From contig WQRN01000001.1 of assembly GCA_009786715.1 (NCBI GenBank), forward strand, positions 109 through 64,108: a stretch of DNA of 64,000 nt, in the 5' to 3' direction. The notes beneath the pieces are model-generated. The model made no database searches. It had not been told where the DNA came from and was given only the letters and a program-made list of their open reading frames with translations. Shown in pieces: positions 19,359 through 28,161 of the stretch (within the stretch, counting starts at the first letter, position 1; each line of letters begins with the position of its first letter). Made by a program: the position numbers and the translations under genes. This DNA comes from Treponema sp. GTDB taxonomy: Bacteria > Spirochaetota > Spirochaetia > Treponematales > Breznakiellaceae.

Positions 19359-20204
19359 ATGCGCAGCGATAATGGTTTTGCCTACGCTAAGGCCTGCGGG
19401 ATTATCGGAAAATCTTTTCTTGGGAAAAGAACGCGTCTTCTTGCCGGCCTTCATTCATTAAACGATTTAGACAAAATAGTTTTCCCTAATCAGCATAAAG
19501 ACTTGCAGGATAAAGAGCTTCTTGCGGATTTTAAAAATCGGATAGAAAAAAGAACATTGGATAAAATATTACCTGTTATAAATTCATATGTTCCCGCTGT
19601 AAAACTTTTGGTTTTAACTTTTAAAGGCTACGAATACAGCGAACTGCTGGATGGGACTGAACTCGATCGCCGTTATTATCTGGAATTAATGGAAAGCCTT
19701 TTTGAACTCGGTGATGAAGACCGCGAAACGGCGCAGAAGCTTATTGCCGATGAAATCTGCATCCGTAACTGTCTTTGGATGCTGCGTTTACGCGCTTATT
19801 ACAACATGACAGGAGCGCAGGTTAAAAAATATCTTTTAGATTTAAGATTTATGGGAGATGTTTTTCAGAAGAAGCAATCCCTCGCGCACAAGGCAAAGGC
19901 GTCTTTGGATTTTCATCTTGATATGCGCCAGCATTGGGAAGGGTGGAAATGGGAAAAATTTCTAAATCCGCAGGAAGACTCAAAGCACTGGGTTGCGGAT
20001 CCAAGGTATTTTCAAAATGCCGCTTCTATTTACCTGCGAAACCTTACCTATCGCAGTTTTCACAGTAATCCGTTAACATTAAGCTCTATTTACTGTTTTA
20101 TCAAACTGATGCAGTACGAGGAAGATCTTCTGATAAGCGCAGCTGAAGGTTTGGCGCTTGGGATGGAAAACCCATCCCTGTTTAAAACACAGGAGGCAAT
20201 CTGA
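19359..20204 (+). CDS. V-type ATPase subunit C (V0D/AC39 family)
   Basis: A 281-residue all-helical protein with repeated FAYAKACGIIGKSFLGKRTRLLAGL and ICIRNCLWMLRLRAYYNM segments. This is the pattern of the AC39/NtpC family, which links the V1 central shaft to the membrane c-ring. It is shorter than the usual 320-350 residues. It lies between the stalk and I-subunit genes, sharing one base with the latter, so translation is coupled. Confidence 0.75.
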   Translation: MRSDNGFAYAKACGIIGKSFLGKRTRLLAGLHSLNDLDKIVFPNQHKDLQDKELLADFKNRIEKRTLDKILPVINSYVPAVKLLVLTFKGYEYSELLDGTELDRRYYLELMESLFELGDEDRETAQKLIADEICIRNCLWMLRLRAYYNMTGAQVKKYLLDLRFMGDVFQKKQSLAHKAKASLDFHLDMRQHWEGWKWEKFLNPQEDSKHWVADPRYFQNAASIYLRNLTYRSFHSNPLTLSSIYCFIKLMQYEEDLLISAAEGLALGMENPSLFKTQEAI

Positions 20205-22201
20205 TGCTGTTTCCGCGAAGAATGAGGTTTATCGAGCTTACCGTTCTTAAAAACGACATGGATAAAGTCATCGAATACCTCGGTAAAAAAGCGGAGATTC
20301 AATTTGCTGAAGAAGATAAAAATACGGCAAGCGCGGATGTTTCATCAGTAAAAACCCTTGTTGAAAGATTAAAAGCCGCGGTTGAATATCTTGATAATGA
20401 ATCAGCTCAATATTTAAATAATCAAATTGATAATGATATTGCAATTCCTGCGGAAAATGAAAAAATCACGGCGGAAAATCTTTGCGCTCTTGCCGAAGAA
20501 TTAAAAGATCGTGAAGACAGCGTAATTGAAGAAAGAAATCGCATACAGGAATCAAAAAACGAGCTAAAAATTTTTTCCGATATGGATACGCCTTTTTCGG
20601 ATATTGAAAATCTTTCATATCTTACACTGCGTTTTGGCAGCCTTGATCCGAACGAATTAAGCAAACTGCGCGAAAATATCGGAAACAGGGCCGCGATAAT
20701 TCCCCTGCACAATAACCGTATCCTTGCGGCAGCTTCAAAAAAAGGACGTTTTGCTTTAGACGCGCAGTTAAGCCAGCTCTCATTTGTTCCTGCAAAAATC
20801 CCAGGCGCTTGCGGATCGCCGTCTCAAATGATGATTGATTTAAACGAACGGCAGGCTGTTAACGAAGAAAAAGAAAAAAATATTAAAATTGAAAAAGAAA
20901 CAATGATTAAAAAATACGCTTCAGATATAAAAAAGCTTTTTATGTCATGGAGATGCGCTTTAATTATCGAAGAGATAAAGTCAAGGTTTAAAGCGACAGA
21001 ATCTTTGTACAGCTTTTCAGGATGGATACCGGCGGACATTTTAAAAAGAACAGTAAAAGATCTTTGCGCTTTAACTGAACAAAGGATTGCCGTAAACGCA
21101 TACAAACCTCATGAAGTTCCCGCGGTTAAAAACGGAAAAGAAAAAGTGCCTGTCGCTGTAAAACATTCCGTTTTTGTAAAAGGGTTTGAAGGCGTTGTTT
21201 TTTCCTACGGCGCTCCGCTGTACGGGACTATCGATCCGACAGCTCTTGTCGCTTTCTTTTTTACGCTTATGTTCGGAATTATGTTCGGCGATGTTGGGCA
21301 GGGTTTTGTGCTGCTTTGCGCAGGGCTTCTTATTAAATACGGTCCTAAAAAACTCGCGGTTTTTAAAAAGTTTTCTTCTCCTTTAATCTCTGTCAGCATC
21401 GCCTCTATGATAATGGGTTTTCTTTCCGGTTCTGTGTTCGCGAATGAAAATCTTTTAGCCGCTCCTTCAAGAGCGATAACAGGTTTTTTTACAGGGGAGC
21501 CGAGAGATAGAATATTACAGATTTTACCGATGGCTGAGCACGGCGGCAGCATTAAAAAATTGCTGTACTTTTTCGCCTTTACGGTAGCGATTGGGGTTGT
21601 AATAAATTCATTGGGTTTAATTATCAATATTGTAAACCGTCTTTTTATGAAAAAATACGAACAGGCTATCTGCTCAAAAACCGGGCTTGCGGGTCTTTTA
21701 ATGTTCTGGTACGCGATTTTTATCGCGGTAAAACTTATCACAGGCGGACGTTTTTACAATTATGATATTCTAGGCGTTTGCATACCTTTATTTTTTATCA
21801 TATTCGGCCATGTTATCTGGCGGATATTTTCCGGGAAAAAATTCCATATGGAAAGCGGGCTTTTCGCCTTCATAATGGAGGGGTTTGTAGAAATCCTTGA
21901 TACTATATCTTCATATATTTCAAATACGGCAAGTTTTTTGCGTATCGGCGCTTTTGCTCTTGCTCATGCCGTATTTTCGTTCATTATCTTTTTCTTTACG
22001 GATTCTCTTGCAGATTCCGGTATAACAGGCGCATTTTCCGCCGCTTTAATAATGTTAATCGGAAATGCTATAATAATAGTGCTTGAGGGATTAATCGTAG
22101 CCATTCAGGTTATGCGCCTGCAATACTATGAATTTTTTAATAAATTTTTTGTTGAGACAGGCGTCGAGTTCGCGCCGTTTCGTTTTCAACATAAGGAGTA
22201 G
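20204..22201 (+). CDS. V-type ATPase subunit I
   Basis: A 665-residue membrane subunit. The first 340 residues are a charged cytosolic domain with two coiled-coil stretches. The last 320 hold seven to eight helices, beginning PTALVAFFFTLMFGIMFGDVGQGFVLL. Helix 7 reads TASFLRIGAFALAHAVF and holds the conserved arginine that drives ion translocation in this family. It forms the stator-side half-channels against the c-ring. The next gene (subunit K) starts 2 bases after its stop. Confidence 0.92.
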   Translation: MLFPRRMRFIELTVLKNDMDKVIEYLGKKAEIQFAEEDKNTASADVSSVKTLVERLKAAVEYLDNESAQYLNNQIDNDIAIPAENEKITAENLCALAEELKDREDSVIEERNRIQESKNELKIFSDMDTPFSDIENLSYLTLRFGSLDPNELSKLRENIGNRAAIIPLHNNRILAAASKKGRFALDAQLSQLSFVPAKIPGACGSPSQMMIDLNERQAVNEEKEKNIKIEKETMIKKYASDIKKLFMSWRCALIIEEIKSRFKATESLYSFSGWIPADILKRTVKDLCALTEQRIAVNAYKPHEVPAVKNGKEKVPVAVKHSVFVKGFEGVVFSYGAPLYGTIDPTALVAFFFTLMFGIMFGDVGQGFVLLCAGLLIKYGPKKLAVFKKFSSPLISVSIASMIMGFLSGSVFANENLLAAPSRAITGFFTGEPRDRILQILPMAEHGGSIKKLLYFFAFTVAIGVVINSLGLIINIVNRLFMKKYEQAICSKTGLAGLLMFWYAIFIAVKLITGGRFYNYDILGVCIPLFFIIFGHVIWRIFSGKKFHMESGLFAFIMEGFVEILDTISSYISNTASFLRIGAFALAHAVFSFIIFFFTDSLADSGITGAFSAALIMLIGNAIIIVLEGLIVAIQVMRLQYYEFFNKFFVETGVEFAPFRFQHKE

Positions 22202-22203
22202 TT

Positions 22204-22512
22204 ATGAAGCGGATGATGCTGTTTTTGTGCATTGCGGTAATTAGCTGCGCGGGAGGTATAACGCTTTTTGCGCAAGGTCATGAGGCGGCCGATGCCGGCG
22301 CGGCAGATTCCATTAAAGCCGTAGCGGCAGGTATTGCCGTCGGGCTTTCGTGTATCGCAGGCGGTATCGCAGTAGGGCGGATAGGAGCTGCCGCGATGGG
22401 CGCGATGAGCGAAAATCCGGACCTTTTCGGAAAAGCGCTGCCTTTAGTCGGGCTTGCCGAAGGGATTTGCCTTTGGGGTTTCCTTGTAGCTCTGCTTATT
22501 TTATTTTTATAA
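22204..22512 (+). CDS. V-type ATPase c-ring subunit K
   Basis: A 102-residue proteolipid. It begins with a cleavable-looking signal-like segment (ISCAGGITLFAQG), followed by one two-helix hairpin. The ion-carrying glutamate lies in the second helix in GLAEGICLWGF. The residue after that Glu is Gly, not the Ser or Thr of the Na+-binding c-subunits, which leans towards proton coupling; this reading is tentative because the first helix lacks an alignable glutamine. The GGIAVGRIGAAAMGAMSENP first helix is typical. It is translated in series with the F subunit gene. Confidence 0.88.
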   Translation: MKRMMLFLCIAVISCAGGITLFAQGHEAADAGAADSIKAVAAGIAVGLSCIAGGIAVGRIGAAAMGAMSENPDLFGKALPLVGLAEGICLWGFLVALLILFL

Positions 22513-22533
22513 AAATCAGCGCGAATAAAAAAC

Positions 22534-22854
22534 ATGGATTATTTTTTTCTGGGCGATGAAGAGATTGTAACCGCTTTTCGTTTTATCGGTATCGGCGGAA
22601 TTGCAGTAAAGGACGCTCAGGAAGCAATTGCAGCGTTTAAAGACATTACAGAAGGCGGTAATGAAAATTCAGCAGGCTGCAAGATATTGATCATGACCGA
22701 AGATACTGCGGATTCGCTGGGTGATTTAGCCGTTGAATGGCAGTTATCGGGATTGTATCCTCTGTTAGTTGAAATTCCAGGCATTTCAGGAAGACGCGAA
22801 GACAGAAAGACGCTTGTAGACGCCATCCGTCAGGCAATTGGGATCCATGTTTAA
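22534..22854 (+). CDS. V-type ATPase subunit F
   Basis: A 106-residue protein with the Rossmann-like F-subunit pattern: FLGDEEIVTAFRFIGIGG at the start, KILIMTEDTADSL in the middle and PLLVEIPGISGRREDRKTL at the end. Subunit F binds the central shaft. No A, B, D or E gene follows; instead the convergent rluA-type gene overlaps its 3' end by 69 bases. The V1 catalytic part is therefore not encoded here. Confidence 0.85.
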   Translation: MDYFFLGDEEIVTAFRFIGIGGIAVKDAQEAIAAFKDITEGGNENSAGCKILIMTEDTADSLGDLAVEWQLSGLYPLLVEIPGISGRREDRKTLVDAIRQAIGIHV

Positions 22855-23727
22855 AACTGCGAGCTTTACGGGCGCTTCAATTGTGTAATTTAAAAATTCC
22901 AATTTCCATGCATGCAGGAAAAACCCCTCTTTGTTTTTTTTACCGCCGTATTTAACATCGCCTGCAAGAGGATGCCCGTGAGACGCAGCCTGTGCGCGTA
23001 TCTGATGCGTTCTTCCTGTTTCGATTTCCGCTTTTATTAATGTGTAACCGCCGTCAGCGCAAAGCGGAGTAACATTTGTAATTGCGGTTTTGCCTTCTTT
23101 TCCATCATCTGAAATAAATGTTTTCTTTTTAGCGCGATCACGAACCAGTTCATCGCGCCAGTTTTCTTCGCTTTTTATTATGCCTTCAACAACAGCCAAA
23201 TATGTTTTTCTGATTTTTCGCTCACGCATAAGCGAAGTAAAAAGCCGAGCTCCCTCAAGACTTTTTGAAAAAACTACAGCTCCGCTTGACGGTTTATCAA
23301 GCCTGTGAAGAGGACCGGGTTTAAACGACAGCGAAGGCGGCAGCTTATCTTTTAAGTAAGCACCCATTATTTCTTCCAAACTACCCACACCATGAACCGC
23401 AATCCCCGCCGTTTTAAAAACTGCAATCAGATCAGCATTTTCCCATAAAATTTGCGGACTATCTGTATTCTTATTCCTGCTTTCCTTCTCAGTGTTCTGT
23501 GTGCCGCGAACCGCAGGTTCGATGTGCCTCTGTGTGAAATCTTTTTTAATATAAATCCTAACCCCGCAATCCAGCCTATCTTCGGCTTTACCCGGTTTCC
23601 CGTCTACAAGCACTTTCTTTTGCCGCAATAGTTTGTGAATTAAAGGCAGGGGATAGTCGGGAAGAGCCTTCCGTAAAATCCTATCCAGACGCCTGTCTTT
23701 GTCGTTTTTGCCGGTTATTAGTTCCAT
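22786..23727 (-). CDS. RluA-family pseudouridine synthase
   Basis: A 313-residue enzyme that isomerises uridine in large-subunit rRNA or tRNA. It has an N-terminal S4 RNA-binding domain (RRLDRILRKALPDYPLPLIHKLL) and the catalytic box HRLDKPSSGAVVF with its active aspartate. GRTHQIRAQAASHGHPLAGD and the KYGGKKN segment follow. Between the two domains is an odd linker (about residues 64-85) that coincides with a dispersed DNA repeat (see 23485-23541). The 3' end overlaps the V-ATPase F gene on the other strand by 69 bases. Which uridine it modifies cannot be told. Confidence 0.87.
   Translation of the reverse strand: MELITGKNDKDRRLDRILRKALPDYPLPLIHKLLRQKKVLVDGKPGKAEDRLDCGVRIYIKKDFTQRHIEPAVRGTQNTEKESRNKNTDSPQILWENADLIAVFKTAGIAVHGVGSLEEIMGAYLKDKLPPSLSFKPGPLHRLDKPSSGAVVFSKSLEGARLFTSLMRERKIRKTYLAVVEGIIKSEENWRDELVRDRAKKKTFISDDGKEGKTAITNVTPLCADGGYTLIKAEIETGRTHQIRAQAASHGHPLAGDVKYGGKKNKEGFFLHAWKLEFLNYTIEAPVKLAVLNMDPNCLTDGVYKRLSVFASS
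23485..23541 (-). repeat. Dispersed CACA-rich repeat with internal hairpin, translated inside rluA-type gene
   Basis: The minus strand reads GATTTCACACAGAGGCACA, then a 15-base perfect hairpin (23507-23521: CGAACC, 3-base loop, GGTTCG), then GGCACACAGAACACTGAG. The flanks match the words of the repeat at 191-220. Because the frame is open, it adds about 18 residues to the linker between the S4 and catalytic domains without a stop. Confidence 0.6.
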
Positions 23728-23770
23728 TATGCGGATTTTATCATAAAATTTATGATATTTCTCACGGACA

Positions 23771-23799
23771 TTGACAAAACTCGCATATTTTTGTAGTGT
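23771..23799 (+). promoter_or_regulatory. Promoter of the Rnf-type operon, probably giving a leaderless mRNA
   Basis: Perfect TTGACA (23771-23776), a 17-base spacer and TAGTGT (23794-23799) end exactly six bases before the ATG at 23806. There is no Shine-Dalgarno between box and start, so transcription would begin at or beside the start codon. It would drive the genes 23806-31679. Confidence 0.6.
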
Positions 23800-23805
23800 G
23801 TTGAA

Positions 23806-24279
23806 ATGACAGCCGCAGCGGCCATTAAGTCTTTATTAGAAAACAGAATATTCCTTTCCACAGTTTCAAGCCTTGTAATAGCCCAAGTTTTAAAAATGGT
23901 TTTCTATCTGCTTACTTCAAAAAAACGCAAAAAATGGGACGCAATCGAAACAATGATATGGCGTACAGGCGGAATGCCGTCGAGCCATTCGGCTGTTGTA
24001 TGCGCATTGTCGGCATCCGTAGGCATTTACGAGGGAATCGATTCCAATTTTTTTATATTCTGCCTTGTTTTCGCCTTAATAGTGCTCAGGGATGCTGTGG
24101 GAGTAAGGCGCGCCGCCGGTTTGCAGGCAAGAGCGCTGAATAATCTTGGAAGGCAATCCGCCAAATTAACAGGAGTGGAGTTTCACTCGGTAAAGGAAAT
24201 ACAAGGTCATACTCCTTTAGAAGTGCTTGTAGGTGCGCTGCTTGGCATTCTGATTGCGTTCTGCTTCTATCTTTTTTAG
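23806..24279 (+). CDS. Divergent PAP2-family membrane protein (DUF212)
   Basis: A 157-residue membrane protein. It has the motifs GGMPSSHSA near residue 56, RDAVGVRRAAGLQARALN near 95 and HTPLEVLVGALLG near 138, which define the divergent PAP2 family. The His and Arg residues resemble those of phosphatidic-acid phosphatases. The function of this short family is not firmly established. It is the first gene of the Rnf-type operon, 8 bases ahead of the unknown membrane protein gene. Confidence 0.82.
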   Translation: MTAAAAIKSLLENRIFLSTVSSLVIAQVLKMVFYLLTSKKRKKWDAIETMIWRTGGMPSSHSAVVCALSASVGIYEGIDSNFFIFCLVFALIVLRDAVGVRRAAGLQARALNNLGRQSAKLTGVEFHSVKEIQGHTPLEVLVGALLGILIAFCFYLF

Positions 24280-24287
24280 GTTTTTAT

Positions 24288-25811
24288 ATGTCCTTTTTTA
24301 AATCCGTTCTGCTTGCAAGCCTTATATCGCTGCTGGCGGCTTTAGCTCTGCTTTTTCTCGGCTCCGCGATGGGTTATGAAGAATTCCGCGGCGGATACGC
24401 GGTGCTTACAACCGACGCGTCAATCGGCGACAGGGATATAAGATCTCTTCTTGAATCCAGCGAATACATTTTCGGCGGCTCTCCTGTTTCAGAATCTTCG
24501 CAATGGGTCTTGCTTGACGAGTTCGATTCAATAAAAAGAATCCCGCTTGATCAGTATTCGTCAAGAATATTTTCGTTCGATCCGCGCAATGACGGCTATG
24601 CCGGTAAGTTACGCGATGTTTTTATAAAAGACGGCAAGCGTTTCATTTACATTCCGCTTATAGCAGGCAACTGGAACTCAAGCATACTTGATAAAAAATT
24701 TGAAGAACTTCTTGGAGATATTCCTTTTTCTGTAGAATACTACGGAATAGGAAGACCTCTGGTTCTTTTTTTTATTGTCTATGCCGCGGCTTCCGTATGC
24801 CTTCTTGTTATGTGCTATCTAAAAAGAAAAACGCACCGCAGCATTATTAATATTATTCCAATGATTCCCGTCCTTTCTTCGCTTTGTTTTTTCGGCGCCG
24901 CGGGAATTGCCGCCGCCGCGGTTCTTTTCGCTCTTTTTATAATGCTGAAAGAACCTCTTAATGAATTAATAAATCCGCCGCCTTTAAGAGAAAACGCGCT
25001 CAGATTCAAAACTATTTACAAAGAAGTAATTCTGCCTTACAGATTCTATTGGTTCTTTCTTCCCGTTTTTGCAGGAGCGCTCGCGATATTAATTATTTTT
25101 TCTAAACTGCATCTTTTATTTTTGCTTGCGGTGTCCGCGGCTTCGTTCGCTGTATTTTTCTTCTCGCTGAAAATTGTGACATTCTCGGGGGTAGAGCACA
25201 GAAGGTTTAATCCGCTGATTATAGTGAGAAAGCGTTTTCCGGAATTTATTTTCCCCGGGTATATTTTGCCGTTTGCCGCAGGCGCGGTGTTCACATTATT
25301 TTTTACGCCGTTTATGTCCGGCAGTTTTGATTATAATAAAAAATTCGATACCTTTGTAACTGAACAGGATTATTACGAACATATTACTTATCAAGCGTCT
25401 TTCTCAACTCATCAGATGGGCACATCTTCAGCCGCCTTTCCGGATTTTTATTTTGATAAAGACGGTCTTCCGTTAATAGACAAAGGAAAGATAACCCAGT
25501 CGGTTAGAATAAGCGATTACCCGCCTTTTCCGTTAAGGCATTTAATGGAGTTTTTCAACAATGTAAATAACGGGGTAAAAACGGATACTACGGGAGGTTC
25601 GGCAGGGGTTTCCGAAAAATGGTCTCTGCTTGTTTTGCTTTTATTCCTGCTTCCCGGTTTAATTATTGTCAGAAATGATGAAAATACCGGAAAAGTCACT
25701 TTTGAAGGGGTAAGGCGGTTTACGGGTTCCCCGCGCCAGACAGGTCTTAACTGGAATAAATCATTGTTGTATAATGACAAAAAGATATCACGTTCCAGAA
25801 AGGACGCTTAA
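24288..25811 (+). CDS. Unknown multi-pass membrane protein upstream of rnfC
   Basis: A 507-residue protein of no family known to me. It has an N-terminal helix (LLASLISLLAALALLFLGSAMG), an extracytoplasmic domain of about 130 residues, then five or six helices (about residues 165-360), a second exposed domain and a last helix near residue 460 (LLVLLLFLLPGLIIV) with a basic tail. It is directly upstream of rnfC, only 3 bases apart, so it is co-transcribed with the Rnf genes and may be a complex-specific accessory. No catalytic motif is visible. Confidence 0.6.
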   Translation: MSFFKSVLLASLISLLAALALLFLGSAMGYEEFRGGYAVLTTDASIGDRDIRSLLESSEYIFGGSPVSESSQWVLLDEFDSIKRIPLDQYSSRIFSFDPRNDGYAGKLRDVFIKDGKRFIYIPLIAGNWNSSILDKKFEELLGDIPFSVEYYGIGRPLVLFFIVYAAASVCLLVMCYLKRKTHRSIINIIPMIPVLSSLCFFGAAGIAAAAVLFALFIMLKEPLNELINPPPLRENALRFKTIYKEVILPYRFYWFFLPVFAGALAILIIFSKLHLLFLLAVSAASFAVFFFSLKIVTFSGVEHRRFNPLIIVRKRFPEFIFPGYILPFAAGAVFTLFFTPFMSGSFDYNKKFDTFVTEQDYYEHITYQASFSTHQMGTSSAAFPDFYFDKDGLPLIDKGKITQSVRISDYPPFPLRHLMEFFNNVNNGVKTDTTGGSAGVSEKWSLLVLLLFLLPGLIIVRNDENTGKVTFEGVRRFTGSPRQTGLNWNKSLLYNDKKISRSRKDA

Positions 25812-25814
25812 ATT

Positions 25815-27131
25815 ATGAAGACATATTCTTTTCCGCGGGGAGGGCTGCCGTATGACGACCCGACGGCGCCAGATAAATCCTCTGCCGTAAACGCTTTTTT
25901 ACCCGCGATCTCTGTTATTCCTCTGGGAAATAAGGCAAGGCAGATTACTCCGACTGTCGCTATCGGTGAGACTGTGCGTGAAGGAATGCTTGTTGGAAGA
26001 GCTTCTTGCGAAGATGCAGCGAATGTACACGCTACAGTTCCCGGTAAAGTTGTAAAAAAGGTCTCATGGAAAGACAAGGATGATATAAGTTATGACGCTC
26101 TGGTTATTAAAATGGAAGGAGCGTTCGAAAAGCTTGGCAGAAAAGAAGATGTAATGATTTGGAGCGGTCTTAACGGTTATGATATTCAAAAAATTATTAC
26201 TGAATGCGGAATTGTAGAAATGGAAAATAATGAAAAGCCTCTTTCAAAACTGATATCTGCCGCCAGAAAAGAAGTAAAATTAACTCTTGTTGTCCGCTGC
26301 GTCTTCGACGATTCATGGCTTGTTGCCGATTATGCCCTCTGCTGTGACAGGCTCAATGCGGTAATTGAAGGCGCCGCGATTGTAGCTAAAGCCTGTCATA
26401 AAGTTACAAAAATTATTTTCGCTGTTTCTCACCGTGAAAAAGAATTGGGAGAATTGATGATAGCTTCAGCTACAGATATTCTTTCAGGCGGTCAGCAGGA
26501 AATTACAGCTTCGCTTGTTTTTACAGGTTCGCGTTATCCGCAGCGCAATTCAAGAGAACTGGAACTTGCGCTTCGCGCGTACGAAAAAAAGGAAGGAGCC
26601 GATCTGGGTCAGCTTTTAATTCTGGGTCCTGCGGTTCTCGCCGCAGCGTATGACGCCGTTGTTCATAAAAAACCGATTTTAGATCGTTATGTAGCTGTAG
26701 GCGGTTCTGCCGTAAGAAAGCCGCAGATAATGAAAGTAAGGATTGGCACCAGAATAGGAGATGTGATAGAACAGTGCGGCGGTTTTGTTGAACATCCCTT
26801 CAGAATTTTAATAGGCTCTCCGTTATCGGGAAGAGAAGTGGTATTTCTGGATGAGCCTGTCGGAAAAACCTGTTACGCGATTGTCGCCATGACAAAATCG
26901 CAGGCCGCGATTCACAGTCCGCAGAACTGCATTAACTGCGGAGAATGCAGGGCAGTGTGTCCGATTGGGCTTGATCCTCAGAATATATATAAAAAAATAA
27001 GAACGCTTGGAACTGAAAGCGCCGGGACAACAGGCTGTCATGGATGCGGATGCTGTAAAATTGTCTGCCCGTCCGGTCTTCCCTTATCGGAAATTATTTT
27101 AGAAAGAAATCAGGAGGATATGAGTGCCTGA
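25815..27131 (+). CDS. rnfC: Rnf-type electron-transport complex subunit C
   Basis: A 438-residue cytoplasmic subunit. The start RGGLPYDD corresponds to the conserved N-terminal GG box. The C-terminal third carries two ferredoxin-like clusters, CINCGECRAVCP near residue 375 and CHGCGCCKIVCPS near 405, each with four cysteines. RnfC is the NADH-linked subunit that in other bacteria passes electrons between NADH and RnfB. It overlaps rnfD by 8 bases. The central domain is divergent from well-studied homologues, so NADH use is expected but not proven. Confidence 0.83.
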   Translation: MKTYSFPRGGLPYDDPTAPDKSSAVNAFLPAISVIPLGNKARQITPTVAIGETVREGMLVGRASCEDAANVHATVPGKVVKKVSWKDKDDISYDALVIKMEGAFEKLGRKEDVMIWSGLNGYDIQKIITECGIVEMENNEKPLSKLISAARKEVKLTLVVRCVFDDSWLVADYALCCDRLNAVIEGAAIVAKACHKVTKIIFAVSHREKELGELMIASATDILSGGQQEITASLVFTGSRYPQRNSRELELALRAYEKKEGADLGQLLILGPAVLAAAYDAVVHKKPILDRYVAVGGSAVRKPQIMKVRIGTRIGDVIEQCGGFVEHPFRILIGSPLSGREVVFLDEPVGKTCYAIVAMTKSQAAIHSPQNCINCGECRAVCPIGLDPQNIYKKIRTLGTESAGTTGCHGCGCCKIVCPSGLPLSEIILERNQEDMSA

Positions 27132-28161
27132 ACAGAAAAAGATGCACAGTCATAAACCTCAGATTAATTTATCGTACCCAAGCGCAGGCAGGATGTGGCT
27201 GGTTTGCTTTTGCGCCTTCCTTTGCGTGTTACAATCGGCTCTGACAGACGGCGGTAAATCGCTGATAGTAGCTCTGACCGCTTGTGTTACGGCAGTCCTG
27301 CTTGAATTATTGGTAACGTGGCGAAAGCACGGAGCCGCAAAAATAAAAGACGGCAGCGCCGCAGCTACCGCAATGATTCTTTCGATGCTGCTGCCGAACC
27401 AAATCCATCCTGTTTATATATTTTTCGCGTCCGCTTTTGCGATAATTGTTGTTAAACATACTTTTGGCGGGCTTGGATCTAATTGGCTTAACCCCGCTTT
27501 GGGCGGCTGGCTGTTTGTCAGATTTTCATGGCCCGAAAGTTTTTCAAAAGCGATTTCGCAGCCCCCTTCCATTTCTGAAATGGTAATGGCTCCCGATATT
27601 AGCCCGCTGGACAGCTCGGTTACAGAATTTTTTAACAACTCTGTGTTCTCGCTTGCAGGAGTCCAGCTTCCGTCGGGTTATGTCGATCTCCTGTTCCATA
27701 ACAGCGCGGCGATTATTACAGACAGGGGGTTATTCGCCCTTTTAATCGGAACTGTTGTAATTACCGCAATTGGAATAAACCGCGGCTGGGTGCCTCTGAT
27801 CTTCCTTGCGGTTTACGGTTTTCTTATCCGCTTTGCCGCGGACGCCGGAATGTACTGGAACGGAGATCTGTTATACGGTATATTTTCAGGAGGTACAATC
27901 GCGACGGCTTTTATACTTGCCGCAGAACCGGCAAGCGGAGCGAAATTAAAACCCGGTATTTTATTTACAGTAATTCTCGGAGCCGTTCTTTCATGGTTTT
28001 TCCGTTACAGATGTATGGAATATTTCGGCTGCTTTATCGCGCTTGCGCTTACAAATTGTATAACGCCTGTTATCCGCCTTATCGAAGAAAAAATATTCTT
28101 CCCGCGTAAAAATAACGGCAGTATTGGAAGCTCTGCGGAAGTTCAGGAGACTCTGTTATGA
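27124..28161 (+). CDS. rnfD: Rnf-type complex subunit D
   Basis: A 345-residue membrane protein with about nine helices, starting with GTG. The segments KDGSAAATAMILSMLLPNQIHP, GGLGSNWLNPALGGWLFV and GIFSGGTIATAFILAAEPASGA are the RnfD/NqrB family marks. The last includes the threonine (in SGGT) to which flavin is attached in studied homologues, so this site is retained. It overlaps rnfC by 8 and rnfG by 4 bases. Confidence 0.88.
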   Translation: MPEQKKMHSHKPQINLSYPSAGRMWLVCFCAFLCVLQSALTDGGKSLIVALTACVTAVLLELLVTWRKHGAAKIKDGSAAATAMILSMLLPNQIHPVYIFFASAFAIIVVKHTFGGLGSNWLNPALGGWLFVRFSWPESFSKAISQPPSISEMVMAPDISPLDSSVTEFFNNSVFSLAGVQLPSGYVDLLFHNSAAIITDRGLFALLIGTVVITAIGINRGWVPLIFLAVYGFLIRFAADAGMYWNGDLLYGIFSGGTIATAFILAAEPASGAKLKPGILFTVILGAVLSWFFRYRCMEYFGCFIALALTNCITPVIRLIEEKIFFPRKNNGSIGSSAEVQETLL

